A DNA stretch of 64,000 nucleotides from Hybos culiciformis. Lineage: Eukaryota; Arthropoda; Insecta; Diptera; Hybotidae. The translations under genes and the position numbers were made by a program. Positions within the stretch are counted from its first letter, which is position 1. Each line of letters begins with the position of its first letter. Under the pieces are notes generated by a model. That model saw only the letters and a program-made list of their open reading frames with translations, was not told the origin of the DNA and ran no database searches. Below are positions 12,804 through 25,469 of the stretch, one piece after another. The stretch lies in NCBI GenBank assembly GCA_964007475.1, contig OZ023273.1:62506108-62570107 (forward strand), in the 5' to 3' direction.

Positions 12804-15800
12804 TATATGACATGATACTTCGGCTTCGGGAGGTTTTTTGCTTGTCCAATGTACAAAATGTACTTATTTTAATCTTTTATTTAACTTAATAATGAAATTA
12901 AAATAGGTAGGTCATTAATATTGTTAGATATATATATTTTTCGTTTCCAATAATCCGATTTTCTAATTTTTATTTTATTTATTTTTTTTTAAATAAAAAC
13001 TTTAGAAATATAATTACTTTATAAATTTAAAAATCTCTTGTTAATACTCAAATAGAAATTTAAATTGTTCGACTTTATTTTTGTAATTTATAACAAATCA
13101 TTAACTAATAAATTATTTGGATTAAAAATAAAATAAAAAATATTATTTATCTATATAATAATTTATAATTCATATATATTATAAATGTATTTGGAAGAAA
13201 GAATATTATGAAAGCTACTCGACATGTAAATTTTAGAAAGTCATTAATGATAACAGAAATGCTTATTAACAACATTATTCTTCCCAACAATTATTTATTT
13301 AGCCTTGTTTTAATGCAATTAATAAAATCAATATTAATTTCCTTTTATCCAACCAACTTTCAATATATAATGATTATCTTTAATTTAAGCTTAATATAAA
13401 CTAAAAATATCTTAAATTTTTTTTTATTAAAGTTGCAACATCAATCAAAGATTGCATGTCGAAATTTTTGTGTTTATCTCAAAAAATTTCTTAATCTTTA
13501 TTTTATTATTTTTGAGACGTAAAACCTAATCATAATAAGACTAGTGAATATATTTTATCTGCAGCAATTCATGATTTCTTGAATTTGGTTACAACATAAG
13601 CTATATATACTATTATTATATTAATAATAATAATTAATGTAATAATATTTAAATAATTGTTTTATAATAAAAATAATTTGTATAATATATGATATTCCAG
13701 AATATAGGTAACTCAAATTGGGTAACATACGTTATACAACACGACACGATGTACAGCTTTAGTATATTGATTAAAATGTCTGTCGTTTCTAAGTCTAAAC
13801 TAAATATAATTTTGAATAAAATAAAAGAGTCACTTTATGTTTGGGTAAGAAGAATTTTCAGTTAAGTGTTATTCTTGGTCAAAAAAACTAATTCTTAAAA
13901 AAAATTTAAATTTATAATGCAAATTAGATAATCTGAACTTGTGTACCGTAATGCTAATGGAATTTAAAAGTACAAAATTTTTATGTTTGGAAAAGAAAAT
14001 GAACACCCGTACCTTTTGACATTAAAGTCGTGTTCAATTAATTTTGTCGCTTTTATTTTCTACGAAATATTGTTATCGCAATCTTTTTTTCATTTGAAAA
14101 AAAATAAAATAAAAAAATTGCATTAATTTAATACTAAATGATTGTATCTTAATTTTTAAACAAAATACATTTTAACAATCTTTTTTAACTTTTTAAGTTT
14201 AATTTAATTTCTATTTGTGACATATTGCATACGAGTGTTTTTCAAAATGTAGATACTTAGATTTTAAATAATATCATAATATTATAATAATTGTATATAA
14301 TTGTATGTAATTAAAATTGAGTTTGGCTTTTGTCATATGTAATGTTAATTTACGTTAGAGGTACCATACGTATACTCAAAGAATGTATGTATAATACTAT
14401 ATACTTTTGAGGATGAAATTAAATATCATATACTCTATTTTTAATTTAAAAGCTGAATTACTGATTTTCCATAATTCTCTGTAGTCCTAAGTAATTTTTA
14501 AAATAAGTGAGAACATTATTATTTATCAACTTAAAATAAATCATAGGAACTTCAAGTTGAACTTCTAATTACTTCCTATATTACAATATGGATCAGGGTA
14601 CCCGTATAATTTGTATGGATCAGGGTACCCGTATAATTTGTACAAACAACCATTTAAATTTTTTTTTTAATTTTCGAAAGTAATAAACTGGTTTTCATAT
14701 ACAATTACGTTTATACTTATTTTGTCTAGTTAATAAAGTTAAAAATATTAAATTCGCTACATATGGTAATTTCTACTTAGTAACAAAGTTGTTAACAATT
14801 ATATGTAACAAATTGGTCAGCGAAAAATTCGTAATACTTTCAATTTTTTTTTGTCCAATGTATCTAACAAATATTAAAAAATTGTCACGTTTATCTTATA
14901 ATTTCTGATAAAAAAAAAGTATCGTTAATATTTATTTTTTTTAGTATTGCCCATTATTGTCTTTATTCTTAAATTGTGATACAAACACACCTGCTAATTA
15001 TTACCTCCCCATCTGAATTAAGTCCGCTTGAAAAAGTATTGCGGAATAGTGAATTGTAATTGTGGAATAAATTTATATTACACACATTAGAAAGAAATAT
15101 AATATTTATATATATAACTATATATACCTAAGAATATTTTCCTCTTGTAGATTGACTTCTTATCTATAATTAGTACAGATCAATTTTGGATATGTGGATT
15201 CCCCATCAAAAACCTGTATTATATTATTTTTGTATACCAAAAATAAATGACATCATAAAAGTGAAGTTGTAGCGCACTAACTTAAAATTTTCTTTTTTTG
15301 AAAGGTGAATATAAAAAAATTAATTAAATTATAACGAGATACAAAAAAAGTCGAATATTTGAAATAATGATACAACGAATATTAATTAAATTTCTTTAGA
15401 AACAAAAATGATATAATATAAAATTTTTGTTTATTTTTTTTTATTCATCAGAATTTAATAAGAGGGCTTCTTAATCATTACTTTTAATAAAATTTAAATT
15501 TCTTCATTACATTTTCAATGGAATTTTCTATGTATATTCCCGGAAGCATTTTAGAACATCATTAGCTCATACAAAATCAAAAACAAAAAAACTGCAGAGC
15601 TCACAATTCTATATGTAAATTGATGTGAACCCTATATTAAATGGTTTAATGACACAATTATTAATTTAATTCAATTAAAGTTCATAGACTTAGCTTAGAG
15701 TTTGTTTTATTCATTTTGAATTTAAATAAAATAAAATTGATTGTATTTAAAATGTGTAAAATTTTATTCTGCATAAGAAATATTGCACTCAATTTTGATA

Positions 15801-16855
15801 GAATTTAATTACAATTAATAGTTTTAACTATTAATAGATGAATAGATTCAGTAATCCAGCAGAGTGCAAACGATTTAGTCATTAAAGATTTTAAATTCTA
15901 CATTGGTGTTCAACAAAATTTCTTACATAAGTCAGGGTATGATATAGTTTGTACATATTTATATGTATTTAAAATGTAATTGACAAGTCCGTAATAATAA
16001 TGGCACACTTGATTAGAGTATATTAAAAGTTAATGATTGTAAGTTGTATGCTTCAATAAGCATTATTCTATTTGATTCACTCATATACATAAGTATGTAC
16101 TGTTAAAATAATATTCATTGCAAATAAATAATGAAACAGGTGGTAAAAATCATTAAACATTCTGTATCTGAACACTTAATATTAACGATCGTCTAAATTT
16201 TCATTATTAAAAGATAATATGCGAAGATATGCTTACATTAATTCCTGAAGGAAAAAAAATATTTTTTTTTTAATATTTTTTTTTTTTTTTTTCAAACTTC
16301 TTACATTATAATCTTCTTACAGCAATGTAAACCATGTACTTAAATTGAAAAAAAAAATTATAAAACATGTTCTATGTAGTAGATTATTATTATACATACC
16401 TACGTTCAACTCATTAATTTTTAATAAATTTTATAATAATAATCAATTTATTCAATATTAGATTTTAATATCTAGAAATTGTATTTTGGCAGATTAATAC
16501 TCAGTGTTTTATTAAAAAAAATAATTTTATAAATTACTCTTGTTTGAACAACACCTCCTTTATCTGAAAAAAATTAAAGGAAATTGGCCAAAAAAATTAT
16601 TATACTAAAAAAAATTGTTGATATATTCTATAGATTTTTATGTACCAGATTTCTGCAAATACTGCTGATGCGTTCCGTTTTTTCAAAATATAAAGAATTA
16701 TAATTCTATCATAAAGTTAGAATTTCATAGATTCGACGAAAAATTAAAAAATAAAAGATTGAATGTTATTGAAGTAGGTATTGTTTGATTCACTTTTAAA
16801 TGCAAATAACCCGAAGATATGGGAAATATATTATTTTGCTTATAGGAAAATAATA
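12804..16855. other. A+T-rich DNA without a recognisable gene
   Basis: Apart from the short tandem duplication at 14589, this stretch has only A/T-rich sequence. The frame at 13208-13399 is hydrophobic and A/T-driven, and was not accepted. Confidence 0.6.
14589..14642. repeat. 27-bp tandem duplication
   Basis: Two exact head-to-tail copies of a 27-bp unit that contains GGATCAGGGTACCCGTATAA. The unit itself includes the self-complementary GGGTACCC. It looks like a recent local duplication. Confidence 0.85.
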
Positions 16856-17074
16856 AAAACTGAAATTATTCGTTAAAAAAAAATTTAGTTTTCAATTATC
16901 CTCCAATTACACTGAAAAAATTTTAGAAGTATTACATTTGGTTTAATTTAACTTAGATATATGTATACATATATCTAAGTTGCATTAAACCAAATTTAAT
17001 ACTTTAAAAATTTTTTCAGTGTAATTGGAGAATAATTGAAAACTAAATTTTTTTTTAACGAATAATTTCAGTTT
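16856..17074. mobile_element. Long palindrome, fold-back MITE-like
   Basis: A nearly complete palindrome of about 219 bp centred on GTATAC near 16964-16970. The outer arms run from AAACTGAAATTATTCG to its complement. An inner part starts TACACTGAAAAAATTTT and ends with its near complement followed by TA. The inner start resembles the CACAGAAAAAAATTT terminus of the element at 26293. It is either one fold-back element or a TA-flanked MITE nested in a palindrome. No coding capacity. Confidence 0.75.
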
Positions 17075-17558
17075 TTTTAATTCTAAGAATATCTTTATTC
17101 AATTAACGAAAACTCTATTGGAAATAACAAACTCTTTGTGACCAATTGTTGTAGAAGTTGCAGAAGAATCGACGGAATATTAAAAATTTTATTAATTTAA
17201 TTCAAACACGTAAAATAATGTTGATATATATAATTAAATAAATTACTCAATTTAACTGAAGATTTTCATTATTATTTTGTATCTTCATAAAGTTGCTCAA
17301 TCTTTTGTATAATTTGGTTTAAATTGCTTTATTAATAATATAAAAATTCTTGATTTAGTTTAGTCAGTTTTCAATTACAAACACATTTATTAAATAAAAA
17401 TATAAATTAAAAAAATATTTCTTCTAGAAAGTTCGATAAATTATTTCTCCGATGAAACACTTTATGGAAGAATAAAAATAATTAACTGTATCCTTGGTCG
17501 TTGCGTCGTCGATCATAGTGAAATGCTGATGTTAAAAATTTCCTTATTATTATTATGG
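17075..17558. other. A+T-rich DNA without a recognisable gene
   Basis: Flank between the palindrome and the LINE 3' end. A G+C-richer patch near 17490-17520 (GGTCGTTGCGTCGTCGATC) has no recognised function. Confidence 0.55.
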
Positions 17559-18745
17559 TTTTTTTTTTTTTTTTATTATTAAAGTTACGAAATCACTAGG
17601 TGGGATACCTTTTATACTTAAGGAAGTATGGATTTGGTAATGGGGACAGGAAGTTTAGACGGGATAAAAAAGTGGGACATTAAGTAGGTAAGTAATCATT
17701 TACACTCTTCTTAAATCGGCGCAAGTCATAAGTCAAACGTCCGCCAGCTGTTGGGAACAATTTTGACGGGAGAGCATTCCACATTCTCGAGGTGCGAACT
17801 GAAAACGAATCTCCGAAGCTCGTTCTATCACATCTGGGAATCTGAAGTTATTTTCGAGCCTAAAATGTCAAGGCTCCCAGATTTGCCAATACTTTCACCT
17901 TGGAAAGAAAATTGGGGATCAAAAGTTGACAGCTTTCTAGAAATTAGGCAGCATTGAGTTTTTGATGCGTTAAACTCAACTCTGTTGAGAAGACCCCATT
18001 GTGAAATTTTGGAAAGGTCGTGATTTATGCTACTTTGCAGGAAATTGCGTTTAGTAGTAACAGCATTCGAAGATGCGGATTTCCTATTAACAAAATCGTA
18101 GCATGCTACCAAGTTACTGTCGTCGGCGAAGCTGTGGATGGGGTTGAGTGTTGACTGTAGAAGATCATTAATGAAAATTAAAAAGAGGGTTGGGGAGAGA
18201 ACACACCCTTAGGGTACACCGAAGTTTATGTTGAAAATATGTGACTGGTACCCATCCACAACAGCACGAATAGAACGGCCAGACAAAAAGTTGCTGATCC
18301 AATTAACAAAGGCTGATCCTAGACCCATTGATTTAAAATCAAAGCCGGGTGCCAGACTCGATCAAAAGCCTTAGCTATATCCAAAGCAACAACACAAGCC
18401 TCACCGGAATTGTGAAGACTGGCGTTGATTTTGTGGGATAAATGTGTCATTAGGTCATCAGTTGTACGAAAACTATATTGCTGATCACTTAGAAATTTGT
18501 TACATTCAAGGTATTTTTTAACTTTATTATTAATTAGAGATTCCATTACTTTGGAAAGAATAGAAATAAGCGCAATAGGCCTGTAGTTAGAGGGATCGCA
18601 TTTATCGCCTTTTTTTTGGAATAGGCTGAACATGCACAACTTTCCACTTGGTGGGGTAAATGCCAAGTGAATATGAAAGATAGAAAAGGTTGCGCAGAGG
18701 TTTTGCCAGAACAGAGGCAGTATGTTTTAGGTTGAGGTAAACCGA
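17559..18745 (-). pseudogene. Decayed, 5'-truncated non-LTR (LINE) retrotransposon, reverse transcriptase fragment
   Basis: Minus-strand frames line up into one reverse transcriptase. In order they are: a PIPKKGDKCDPSNYRPIAL-type region (18545-18615), LDIAKAFDRVWH with the motif A aspartate (about 18350-18385), a GVPQG-like block at about 18205-18220, FADD of motif C at 18119-18130, and a C-terminal RTSRMWNALPSKLF block ending in TAA at 17680-17682. A short 3' tail ends in an A-rich run at 17559-17580. Breaks: a frame change in an A-run (T-run at 18610-18617 on the plus strand), a frame change near 18333-18346, a premature stop in the GVPQG block (18209-18211), and a deletion joining the palm end to the C-terminus near 17820. 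The endonuclease and ORF1 are absent. Known family features place it among LINE-type elements. The C-terminal motif suggests a CR1/L2- or Jockey-like clade, which is inference. It is a dead copy. Confidence 0.9.
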
Positions 18746-19016
18746 CTAAAAATACGAAAATTTGATTAAATATTTTAATATTTTTAATGTTTTTACACAT
18801 AGATGCACGATGCCGAGAATATAACTAACTTCATCAATACGAATTGACTGTATTTAACTTTGCGGCTTGTATAGTGGTGTTTTCATTAATTTATGTTGTG
18901 AATAGTTGAGGATTCGGTATCTACATACCTAATAGTCTAAACATGCAATTTAATTTTTTTTAAATAAATAAATTGAATCTTCTTTTTATTTTTTATAAAG
19001 AATACGTATAATTTTC
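18746..19016. other. Flank of the LINE remnant, no gene
   Basis: Sequence upstream of the truncated LINE 5' end. No target-site duplication matching the 3' side was found, so the exact insertion boundary is not resolved. Confidence 0.5.
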
Positions 19017-19254
19017 ATACCTAAGTTAAAGCATTATCGCAAAATAATTATTAATTTTAACTTAATAATAATGTGTACACAAAATATCCTAAAAAAGATT
19101 TAACATGGTATTGGTTCAATTTTTTATATTTTTTTATACCTAAGTTAAAGCATTATCGCAAAATAATTATTAATTTTAACTTAATAATAATGTGTACACA
19201 AAATATCCTAAAAAAGATTTAACATGGTATTGGTTCAATTTTTTATATTTTTTT
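19017..19254. repeat. 119-bp tandem duplication, two copies
   Basis: The unit starting ATACCTAAGTTAAAGCATTA and ending in a T-run recurs immediately, with period 119 bp and essentially no differences. This is either a very recent duplication or an assembly duplication. Confidence 0.9.
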
Positions 19255-20586
19255 TTAACAAATGAGCCAGACTGGCGTACATCGTGTAATGTAACCGGTG
19301 GGATAAAAGTATAAAAAATATATATATATATATTTTAATGATTAATCAAAAATCAATTACGCAAGCAAATTAATTATTTAATTTATTATCAAGCATACAT
19401 AAGCATTCTAGTTAAAGCAGAAAAATCAGATAGTAAAATTTGTTACAAATAGATATACCTACTTATGTAGCTTTAAGACGCATACTTACACTTTCCAAAA
19501 TAATTGCAATAAAATTATAGAGTAGTTTCATTTTTATGACCTTTAATTATAACGATTGACTCAACTATTCTAAAAATTCTTGTATAAATTTGCAACAGTG
19601 TTGCTTTATTATGTTTAGAAGCTTAAACACAAAAGAGAATACCTAATAGTTTTACTCTTTAGCAACAAAAAATCATAAAATTTAAATTTATATCATTTGA
19701 CATTTTTGAATTTCATGTAAAAGATAAAAAACACATAACATTGATTTAATATCTTAATATTACAAGTTATTAAAAAAGAATTTATGAGACAAAATCAACA
19801 AATTTAAATAGATCTAGCTAAATGCAATAAACAAGGAATTTAATATGAAGACAGGATTTTAATATGAGATAGATATGTATTAAATTTAAAAAAAAAAATA
19901 CGAGACTATATTTAAAATGAATGGTTCGTTGATCACTGTAAAATGTAAATCTTTATTACTTGAATGTTCAGTTTTACTCTTTTGACATACATTACATTAT
20001 ATAAAAAAAAATATTTGGTGCCCCATCTTATTCCTAGATGATAGCGGATGGCAAGTATACTGAAATTAGAACAGTAGTAAGGAAATACTTTAATACTGTT
20101 TTATATTTATAAAAAATTAAATTATAATTCTCATGTGAACTATATAGTTATCTGGATCCAAAGAAAATTAGGATTTTTTCGTGTGACGAGAATCACTTTT
20201 TCGAAGGTACTTTTACCATATAGTTAAATAGTTACATTTATAAGTATGTTGAATATGGTGAACGCATTAAGTAAACGCTTGTTAAATCATATAATGAAAT
20301 GTTCCACACTATAACGTTACACAGAATAAAATATGTAAATCAATTTTACATGCATATGCATAATTTCATTATGAAAAATTATCATAATAAATTTTTATTA
20401 TTATCATCATTATGGGAGTTAGTGAAAATTGTAAAACTAATCAGTTAAAGTTATTTTTTTTTTTTCAGATACCGCCTTTTATTTGATTTTATGTTGTTTA
20501 TAAAAAAGATATAATTAATTCATATTAAATACTTAATTTCAAATAAACTAAAAATATTTATGAAAATAGAATATTTAAAAAATGTT
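19255..20586. other. A+T-rich DNA without a recognisable gene
   Basis: A/T-rich sequence. A short G+C-richer stretch at about 19262-19300 has no recognised content. Confidence 0.55.
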
Positions 20587-20829
20587 TTAATAAAAAAAAA
20601 AATATGAATTATTCCCATAGTCTTCCAATCTCCTTTCGAAAATGTATCTTTTTCTTTTCGTCATTTTGGTTCTTATTAGCTGATTGTATATAATATAATA
20701 ATCGTCGGTTTGGAACAGAACTATCCTAAGCCCATATTTTTTTCCAAAAATGTTTTTCAGTACATTTTCTGATGTGTGCCCGAAACAGATGTCTAGGATG
20801 TAAATAATTGTGTCGTAGAAATAAAGCAC
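20587..20829 (-). CDS. Weak candidate 80-codon ORF, unknown
   Basis: An ATG-to-stop frame on the minus strand. Its last third is basic and mixed (KMTKRKRYIFERRLEDYGN), while the start is hydrophobic. A second frame over the same stretch is also open and rich in K, N, E and R, which makes the coding frame doubtful. I recognise no domain. It could be a remnant of a transposable element or chance. Nothing around it suggests a gene context. Confidence 0.2.
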   Translation of the reverse strand: MLYFYDTIIYILDICFGHTSENVLKNIFGKKYGLRIVLFQTDDYYIIYNQLIRTKMTKRKRYIFERRLEDYGNNSYFFFY

Positions 20830-23110
20830 ATATTGTACACATTATTTGATTAGCTTTTTCTAGTATGTAATTTTGACTTCCAAAGTTAAATAAATCTGCA
20901 TTTTAAACAAAAAAGCGATATAAAATTTTCAAAAAATAAAAATTTTAAATCAATTAAAAAAAAAAAAAACCAATAAAACCAAATATTTTTTCGTACATAA
21001 ATTTCTTTTATATTAATAGCGTAAAAGAGTGAAGTGCGTAGGTGCTTTTTTGATATAAAATCGGCGAGAATTTATTGAAAATCTCAACAGGTGGTATATT
21101 TATCTAAGTTATTTTTATTTAATTTTTTTCCATAAAATATAATATTTAATGTAGAAAATTTTCATACAAATTTTCTTTTGTAAAAAATGTTAATATATAA
21201 TAATATGTTTCATATCTTTACAATATCAGTAGGTATATTAAAGTTGAATAAATTTTAATTATTATTTTTTTTTTATGTTCAAAATTATGTATTTCTTTAT
21301 TTTCATTTGTATTGTATGTATTATGTTTTTACAACTTTCTATATGCCTATAAAATTTTTTTTTAAAGTACAATATTTATTAATGTACAAAATTTTATTAT
21401 TTTTTATTATTTTGGTAGCAAAATAATGGTAGCACTGTTTTTCGCCTCCAGCTTTAGGTTAATATATAAATATTATGTTGTTTGCTCTTTATTCAAAAAG
21501 CAAAATAAAAACAGAAAAATTAAAATTATTATAACACAAAATATAATTATTGATTAACTTCAAACTCAATTAGAAAATTAAAATTTATTTTTATTTTAAT
21601 TTGAAAGAAAAAAATCAATACGTCCTAGTGTTCTGCTAGAGTATTGCTTTAATTTCGCTTGTGATGATTATGAAAGTTTTTTAATCAACATTATTAGCAT
21701 TTCTGCATTTCAAATTAAAACCAAATTAATTTTTAGATTTAGATTTCGAATAAATATTTATACAAGCAGTACACACTTTGGCTCTAGAACGAAATATTAG
21801 CTTGAAATTCGTCGATATATTATTGTGTGAAATTTAAATAATCCCAAATAAAGACATCATCAATGTTACACATTTTTATTAATTATACTAATTTATTCAA
21901 GCGAAAACTAAAAAAAAATCTGAAGCTTAGTACTTACGTAAATTTTGAACGGCAGGCAAATTTTTTAATTTAAAATCAATTATAAATGGTTAATCAATTA
22001 ATTTTTTTTTTCTTTATTATTTTATAATCGTTTTTTCAATATTACATTATTTATAATATTATACTAATAATATTATGTACATAATAAAAAAATATATGTA
22101 GTTAAAATACTTTTGAATTTTTTATTATTGTTCTTTCAACTGAAGGTAATTTGCATATCTCACAAGTGTTTATTTTCAATACTTGAAAATTTACAAAGTT
22201 ATTTATTTTTGCAATACTTTTTTATATTATAATTCAATATTGAACCACTTGAGCTCAAGATACGCTACTCTAGATTAAAGAAAAAATATTAAAGATAAAA
22301 TACTGATGAATTTAATAGGCACATTAACATTAGGCATATTGTTAACATACGCAATAAATGATAATTATGTTAACTAGTCGAAACCCGTGAAATATTCACG
22401 GAAGTTAAATAATTTTGGAATTTTTTAATCCATTTTTAATAATATTTTTCATCTTTTACTTTGTCTTGATCTCTAATTTTGAAAAAAAAATTTTTTACTT
22501 AAAATTAACTTTGGTAAAAGTGATTATTATTTTCACATAAAGTTTGAACTAATTAATTTTAGTTTAGCATACCTAATTCTGTACATAACTATTAATATTT
22601 TTGTGAATATGAATTATGTTTGCACCAATTACAAAAACAGAAATTGTTGCTGAATTTGAAAATATAAGAAGGAATTTTATATTTAATTTTCACATAACTT
22701 GAATATTTTCGAATTATCTAATTTCAAAACAAAAATTAAAATTCCTATCATATATTCATAATCTTAATAATATTTTTAAATGGACTTTTATATTATCACA
22801 ATTCTTCGTATACAGAACACCTAAAATAAAAATATATTAAAAGAAAATTTTATTCAATATCTTATTCGCATAACAAATTAGTGGGATAAAAAATTTGTAT
22901 AATGCAAGATATTGTGTGAATTTTCTATACATCTGTGTTATTTGAATTTAAAAATAAATTTTAAAAAATTTAAATTTTATGTTTTCATTAAAATTTACAA
23001 ACAATTTTAAATTAAAAGTATTCTCAATTTATTATTTTGGTCAAGTTCAAAAGCCAGTTTTATTTATCGAATTGACTTTTTAGATCCTGAAAATCTTTGT
23101 TTGTAATTAT
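20830..23110. other. A+T-rich DNA without a recognisable gene
   Basis: Low-complexity sequence. A small perfect hairpin CCGTGAA-ATA-TTCACGG lies at 22387-22403. No other structure was seen. Confidence 0.55.
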
Positions 23111-23139
23111 GATCAAGCAAGGAAGGCTTCTATCCTTCT

Positions 23140-23283
23140 CTATTCTTTTCTAGTCTCTTTCGGCTTCCTCTCAGAGATACTGGGAAATTTCCGTCCGTGC
23201 GCTTGATCTTTATTAGGATTTGCAGGTTCCGGTATTTCATAAGTTTTTGTAATAATCCGTACCCCTTGAGAGAGTCTAACCAT
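23140..23283 (-). CDS. Candidate small ORF (47 codons) in a G+C-rich island
   Basis: On the minus strand, ATG at 23281-23283 opens a 47-codon frame ending TAG at 23140-23142. The predicted peptide begins MVRLSQGVRIITKTYEIPEP and continues with a hydrophilic, proline-, lysine- and glutamate-rich second half (for example SISERKPKETRKE). The island 23110-23290 is clearly richer in G+C than the surrounding tens of kilobases. I do not recognise the product. It could be a short exon, a small secreted or regulatory peptide gene, a fragment of a transposable element, or inserted foreign DNA. The plus strand also has an open 30-codon stretch here, so strand assignment is not certain. No promoter or splice context is obvious. 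Confidence 0.35.
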   Translation of the reverse strand: MVRLSQGVRIITKTYEIPEPANPNKDQAHGRKFPSISERKPKETRKE

Positions 23284-25086
23284 AGAAGATTAGTACTGTT
23301 TAATCATCTCTTAATTAAACTATTTATATTGTAAAATGTTTCTGTGAATAACAAGTTTTGCTTGGAGTTTTCCAATGATTCAATATTTGTATTATGGGTT
23401 TAACTACATAAGTATATACGTAAACTGTTTCTTACAATTTATGTGATTTAATTTCCTACTTCACAAACTGTACAAAAAAAATCAATTTATAATATAAATT
23501 TCTTTATCTTTTTATCAAATTTTCTAGCATTCTTAAAATTTATTTAAAACTGATAACACACGGGAAATTCAATTTAAACTACAATGTCAGAACATTTTTT
23601 AAAATAAATGAATTTTCTGTAACATAAAAATTAATTTACATTATTTAAATAATAATCTCTGATTTTATTTAAAATTTATGAATAAAAATTTTATGGTAAA
23701 TTGGAAATTATTTCTGGGTTCCACCTAAAAAAGGACGTAACCAGCATAAAAATTTTATACATATGTGGAAAGTAAATTCTATATATAGAATTATGAATAT
23801 ATTCATGTTTACCTCTAGAAATTATTTATCAAAATACATATTATATTTTTTTACAGATACAAATATAATTTTATGTTCATATAATTTTATTTTATGCAGT
23901 AAGTTGTAATCAATTAACAATTATTCATAATAATAATAAAGATTAAAATTAATCTGAAAACATAAAATATGTGAAGGAATATTATTTTTCATTTTCTTAG
24001 GCTATAAAAAGATAATTTCATTATATGTTGTACGGAAACATAAAGTATTGGTTTTATTCAATATTTAATATTTAAACACGCACCAGAATATTATTTTATT
24101 TAAATTTTTATTACTTATATTATTTGTTGACAACTTATAAAAATACACTGTTTTTTTAAAAATAGTAGTAGTAAAAATAAAGTAATTAAGGATGATTTTT
24201 TTAGAAATTGTTATGAGGACTGATTTTTAGTAATAAAGGCTAAATATACAAATCTAAAACATAATAGAATATTAAAGTCTATGTATCTCATTGATTTCCA
24301 GAAATTTGGACTTATAAATTACTATAAGTGCTGATGAATTATCTATTATCAATATAAGCGATTATCAATATTATCTATTATCAATATGTAATGAAAAAAT
24401 TTCGCTCGACATAAAAAAACTGCGGCAGTTACTTCAAATACCGATTAATTTTATTTTATTAATTCTGATCAGAAATCACTTCAAATACGAGAATGGTATT
24501 TGTTAACTATAATGCTGTAAATAGAGTAAATTGTAAATCATGTGAATAATTGAATCTGTTAAATTTATTAAGTGTAAATACCATTTTTATTCATACATAT
24601 ACGATTGTAAATGCTGACATATTTTTTTTAATATTAAAATTTTCAGTTTATAATTAATATAAAATGTTATTTCCATATTCAATAAAATTAAAATCTTTTA
24701 TTTGTTTTTTTTTTATAATAATTATTAATATATTAAATATTTATATCAAAAATTATTTAAAGGACATTTAAGTGTCCTTTAAATTTCATCCAATTTTTCT
24801 GCTCTGATTAATTAATAAAGTAATATTATAAAAATTTTTTATTTTAATTATATTTCTGTTTTCCTCGTAGATATACAATTTAACAAATAAAATAAGTATA
24901 TATACTTAATTAAAAATAGTGCGGAAATATGAATTTAAATTTTTGAACAAAAACTATTAATAAATCAAAAACATTAATTTTTGAAAACAATACGATTAAA
25001 TTTCTTCATTTGAGTTAATTAAATATTATTATTCTAACCATATATTGTGATGGCTGCAAAAATAAATAATAGTAGATTATTGTATA
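23284..25086. other. A+T-rich DNA without a recognisable gene
   Basis: A/T-rich sequence. It contains a direct repeat of ATTATCTATTATCAATAT with period 32 near 24338-24388 and a short hairpin at 24755-24784, and nothing else recognisable. Confidence 0.55.
24755..24784. repeat. Small perfect hairpin
   Basis: ATTTAAAGGACA and TGTCCTTTAAAT flank a 6-nt loop: a 12-bp perfect stem. No associated gene, so function is unknown and chance is possible. Confidence 0.6.
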
Positions 25087-25395
25087 TGTTAACCAAATTT
25101 GTTATTAATTACGAGTTCTGGTATACACAAAAACACATTGACACGAGTCAATACTTATATCACGAGACCGAAGGTCGAGTGATATAAATTGACAAGTATC
25201 TATGTGTTTTCGTGTAAATACAGAACGAGTTGTATAACAAATTTTGTTAACATATCCAATATACTGTTTTAATGTGCATGTGTAAGGTAGTTGCAGTCTA
25301 TACATTTACAATGAAAAAAAAAAACAAAAGTTGATGTACACATTTTTTTTTTTTTTTTTGGTATTTGTCTGTATTGAAATATTGTGAGAACATCT
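25087..25395 (-). repeat. Dispersed palindrome-bearing repeat, copy 2
   Basis: The palindrome 25087-25253, centred near CGAGACCGAAGGTCG, is followed by a unique tail to about 25395. In reverse orientation both parts match copy 1 (1130-1361), and the tail also matches 300-385. Copy 2 is the most complete of the three. A 66-codon minus frame through it mirrors the frame in copy 1 and is treated as a by-product of the shared repeat. Confidence 0.7.
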
Positions 25396-25469
25396 AAATG
25401 ATTTCATTATTCACGCAGATGCATCTAAATGATTTCATTATTTACGCTGATGCATCTAAATGATTGCAT
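25391..25469. repeat. 31-bp tandem repeat, about 2.5 copies
   Basis: The unit starting CATCTAAATGATTTCATTAT begins at 25391, 25422 and 25453, and the third copy is partial. The copies differ by only a few bases. Confidence 0.85.

Noticed and set aside
24755..24784. Rho-independent-terminator-like hairpin
   Set aside because: The window is eukaryotic and no bacterial-type gene precedes it; kept only as a small hairpin.
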